Source of the DNA: Lachnospiraceae bacterium
GTDB lineage: Bacteria > Bacillota > Clostridia > Lachnospirales > Lachnospiraceae
NCBI GenBank assembly: GCA_002892395.1
Contig: NBBL01000010.1
Location: 34,753 to 98,752, forward strand
Direction: 5' to 3'
Length of the DNA: 64,000 nucleotides
Numbering within the stretch: position 1 is the stretch's first letter; each line of letters opens with the position of its first letter. The position numbers and the translations under genes are program-made. The notes under the pieces were generated by a model. That model made no database searches. It had not been told where the DNA came from and was given only the letters and a program-made list of their open reading frames with translations. Shown here piece after piece: positions 62,471 through 64,000 of the stretch.

Positions 62471-62809
62471 GTGGCAACTAACAGACAGTACGATCAGGAG
62501 TACAAAATCCAGGCAGTTAAGCTGGCAAAAGAGATTGGCCAGGCAAAAGCTGCACGTGAACTAGGCATCCCCCAAAACACGCTCTATACATGGATACGCG
62601 CTAATAGGCTCGGAAATCTGGATTTTGGAGCGGGATCCCAGACCCCAAAAAGTGCTATGACTCTGAATGAGGAGCTGATCACCTTACGTAAGCAGGTCAA
62701 AGATCAGAATAAGGAAATTCGTCGTCTTAAAGAAGAAAACGAGTTCCTGGAGGAAGCCAGCGCTTTTTTTGCCGCGAGCCGCCTGAAGTCAGCAAAAGTG
62801 AAAGACTGA
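62471..62809 (+). CDS. IS3-family transposase OrfA
   Basis: The 112-residue OrfA starts at GTG 62471 behind AAGGAGG. It has a helix-turn-helix (YDQEYKIQAVKLAKEIGQAK, GIPQNTLYTWIRANR) and a coiled coil (LITLRKQVKDQNKEIRRLKE) that bridges to the catalytic subunit. Near its end the codons GCT-TTT-TTT contain a run of seven T (62764-62770), from which ribosomes can slip back one base into the orfB frame, giving the OrfAB fusion. It precedes orfB by 29 bases. Confidence 0.92.
   Translation: MATNRQYDQEYKIQAVKLAKEIGQAKAARELGIPQNTLYTWIRANRLGNLDFGAGSQTPKSAMTLNEELITLRKQVKDQNKEIRRLKEENEFLEEASAFFAASRLKSAKVKD
62764..62770 (+). promoter_or_regulatory. Slippery T7 for -1 programmed frameshift
   Basis: Seven T residues lie in the zero frame as GCT TTT TTT. 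The -1 frame is open from here through the orfB start at 62839 and onward, so slippage would make a full-length OrfAB transposase, as in other IS3 elements. Confidence 0.6.
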
Positions 62810-62838
62810 AATATATCGCTGTTAAGACAGAAGGTGGC

Positions 62839-63714
62839 ATGATTAAAGGGAAACTTACATTCTACTGTCGGATGCTCCACGTGAGCCGACAGGCATTCTA
62901 TAAATACCTGCAACGTAAGGATCGGCCTTGGAAATATCAGAAGCTGGCCGATGCTATGCGGGATATCCTAAAGGAAGATGAATGTAATGATACCTATGGT
63001 CGTTCCAGGATGCGTGATGCTCTTCTGCAGAAGAAGCCGAAGGATGTCGATATCCCGAGTGAGCAGACCGTCTATCGAGTAATGAAAGAAATCGGCATCA
63101 GTCATCTTCCAAAGCGTAAGCCAAATGGAATAACTAAAGCCGACAAGGCTGCTCGTAAATCGGATGATCTGCTCAAGCGGGATTTCAGGTCAACAGAGCC
63201 ACTGACAAAATGTGTTACGGACATAACCGAAATCAAGGCGAGTGATGGGAAACTCTATGTTTCTACTATGTTTGACTGCTTCGATCCGGCTGTCTTAGGA
63301 CTGGCAATGGCTACCAACATGAAGACCCCGTTGTGTGCCCGAAGCCTGAGGAATGCTCATAAGGCTTATCCGGGGATCGAAGGTGCGATCTGCCATAGCG
63401 ATCGCGGAGTACAGTACACCAGTGATTGCTACCGTAGAGCCGTCCAGAACTGCCATATAACACAGAGCATGAACAGTGATGGTGGCCGTTGCCATGATAA
63501 TGCTCGTTGTGAGAGCATGTGGGCGAGAATAAAATCTGAACTCTTATATGACCGCTATGACACCGAGAAGATGACTGTAACAGAGCTAAAAGAGCTTATC
63601 TGGCGTTACTACATGAGCTACTGGAATAACCGTCGAATCTGTTCCGCAAATAATGGTCTTCCACTCCTGGTCAAGAGACAACAATACTATTCATCTTTAC
63701 AGGAAGCAGCTTAG
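62839..63714 (+). CDS. IS3-family transposase OrfB (DDE integrase domain)
   Basis: The 291-residue catalytic subunit has a HTH_21 region (DTYGRSRMRDALLQKK) and the rve domain with D in KCVTDITEIKASDGKL, D in AICHSDRGVQYTS, and E in HDNARCESMWARIKSE, the DDE triad of IS3 transposases. The frame is open upstream of ATG 62839 to the slippery site at 62764. It appears intact and ends just before the right inverted repeat. Confidence 0.94.
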   Translation: MIKGKLTFYCRMLHVSRQAFYKYLQRKDRPWKYQKLADAMRDILKEDECNDTYGRSRMRDALLQKKPKDVDIPSEQTVYRVMKEIGISHLPKRKPNGITKADKAARKSDDLLKRDFRSTEPLTKCVTDITEIKASDGKLYVSTMFDCFDPAVLGLAMATNMKTPLCARSLRNAHKAYPGIEGAICHSDRGVQYTSDCYRRAVQNCHITQSMNSDGGRCHDNARCESMWARIKSELLYDRYDTEKMTVTELKELIWRYYMSYWNNRRICSANNGLPLLVKRQQYYSSLQEAA

Positions 63715-63761
63715 GGTTGTAAATCCTTAAGGAAAATCTGTCAACCATTATTGACAATATC

Positions 63762-63808
63762 AGAACTTCAAAAGCGTATGGCTCAACTTGAGGAGGAAAA
63801 TCAAATAT
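63762..63808 (+). repeat. 47-bp direct repeat, copy 2 (orfA fragment)
   Basis: An exact copy of 62334-62380, followed by a different sequence (GAGAGTATGAAA). It is a stray piece of the truncated IS3-family orfA and not a target-site duplication. Confidence 0.9.
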
Positions 63809-63849
63809 GAGAGTATGAAATAAAGTCTGTAAAAGTGTAAGACGAAAGG

Positions 63850-63883
63850 TCTTCTATGATAAAATAAATCATAGGAGGCCTTT
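63850..63883 (+). promoter_or_regulatory. Hairpin masking a transposase ribosome binding site
   Basis: The sequence AGGTCTTCTATGAT pairs with ATCATAGGAGGCCT across a 7-nt loop, hiding the AGGAGG that serves the ATG at 63888. Such hairpins limit transposase made from read-through transcripts. Confidence 0.6.
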
Positions 63884-63887
63884 TATA

Positions 63888-64000
63888 ATGGCAAACAGAA
63901 AGAAAGAAGTATACAAAGTACAACCCATGACAGAGGGAAAAAGGAATATCATCAGAGGACTGATCGATGAGTATGGAATCGAAACTGCAGAAGATATACA
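63888..64000 (+). CDS. IS256-family transposase, 5' part at window edge
   Basis: The frame opens at ATG 63888 with RBS AGGAGG and reads MANRKKEVYKVQPMTEGKRN and then IIRGLIDEYGIETAEDI to the edge. This N-terminus, with TEGKRN and the YGIETAEDIQ-type ending, is typical of IS256-family transposases from Lachnospiraceae. The rest lies outside the window. It is a different element from the one at 54623. Confidence 0.8.
   Translation, partial: MANRKKEVYKVQPMTEGKRNIIRGLIDEYGIETAEDI

Larger units (their letters stand above)
62412..63745 (+). mobile_element. IS3-family insertion sequence, complete
   Basis: The ends are related inverted repeats: GTTGACATCTTATTCTCAAG (62412 on) and, as the reverse complement from 63745, GTTGACAGATTTTCCTTAAG. 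The element of about 1334 bp holds orfA and orfB in the IS3 arrangement. The flanks show no clear 3-4-bp target duplication. Confidence 0.8.

Noticed and set aside
63762..63808. Target-site duplication of the IS3-family element
   Set aside because: IS3 elements make 3-5-bp duplications. This 47-bp copy is offset from both inverted repeats and is a fragment of another IS.

Overview
The window looks like the chromosome of a Gram-positive Clostridia bacterium, most likely of the Lachnospiraceae type (inference). The signs are a full S10-spc-alpha ribosomal superoperon with adk, map and infA inside it, a zinc-type S14, an L17 with a long insertion, an LCP wall-polymer ligase, cell-wall-binding repeat proteins, a SecDF fusion and strong AGGAGG ribosome binding sites. 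G+C is moderate to high up to about 52 kb. It is visibly much lower from about 56.1 to 61.8 kb.

Layout. 1-3.75 kb (minus): the end of secDF, a CorC/HlyC-type CBS membrane protein and signal peptidase II. 3.8-5.9 kb: a small membrane protein (plus) converging on an HtrA protease (minus). 6.1-18.9 kb (minus): a nine-gene surface-polysaccharide operon with a recognisable promoter. It runs TPP enzyme, epimerase, sugar methyltransferase, zinc alcohol dehydrogenase, three glycosyltransferase genes, polyprenyl-phosphate sugar transferase, LCP ligase. 19.1-20.8 kb: two secreted cell-wall-binding proteins. 20.9-36.8 kb (minus): the 31-gene ribosomal/secY/adk/map/infA/rpoA superoperon, with a promoter and a structured leader at 36.8-37.07 kb and a terminator at 20.85 kb. 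37.1-51.7 kb: ordinary core genes, including an acidic lipoprotein, an rRNA methyltransferase, a nucleotidyltransferase-phosphatase fusion, mscL, a Nudix hydrolase, a DtxR-type regulator with a FeoB-associated peptide, an ion antiporter, a cytidylate-kinase-like protein, meso-DAP dehydrogenase, an ABC ATPase, a DAACS symporter, a YoaK protein and a dipeptidase.

From about 51.9 kb to the right edge is an accessory island. It begins at two tRNA 3'-end-like fragments in opposite orientation. Next come a phage-type endolysin with a damaged N-terminus, a two-TM protein with a Nudix-like C-terminus under its own promoter, and a broken phage-like gene cut by an IS256-family element, which itself sits against a second IS256 remnant. 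Then follows an AT-rich six-gene operon on the minus strand: an XRE controller, a C5 methyltransferase, a PmeII-like restriction endonuclease, a second C5 methyltransferase, a SIR2-like protein and a DUF262 protein. The right end is a pile of IS3- and IS256-family elements.

How the parts fit. The polysaccharide operon reads as a pathway: sugar modification, priming on undecaprenyl phosphate, chain building, and LCP transfer to peptidoglycan. The defence operon couples restriction-modification to a SIR2-like/DUF262 pair. That pair has no dedicated promoter that I can see and is the best candidate for an undescribed system.
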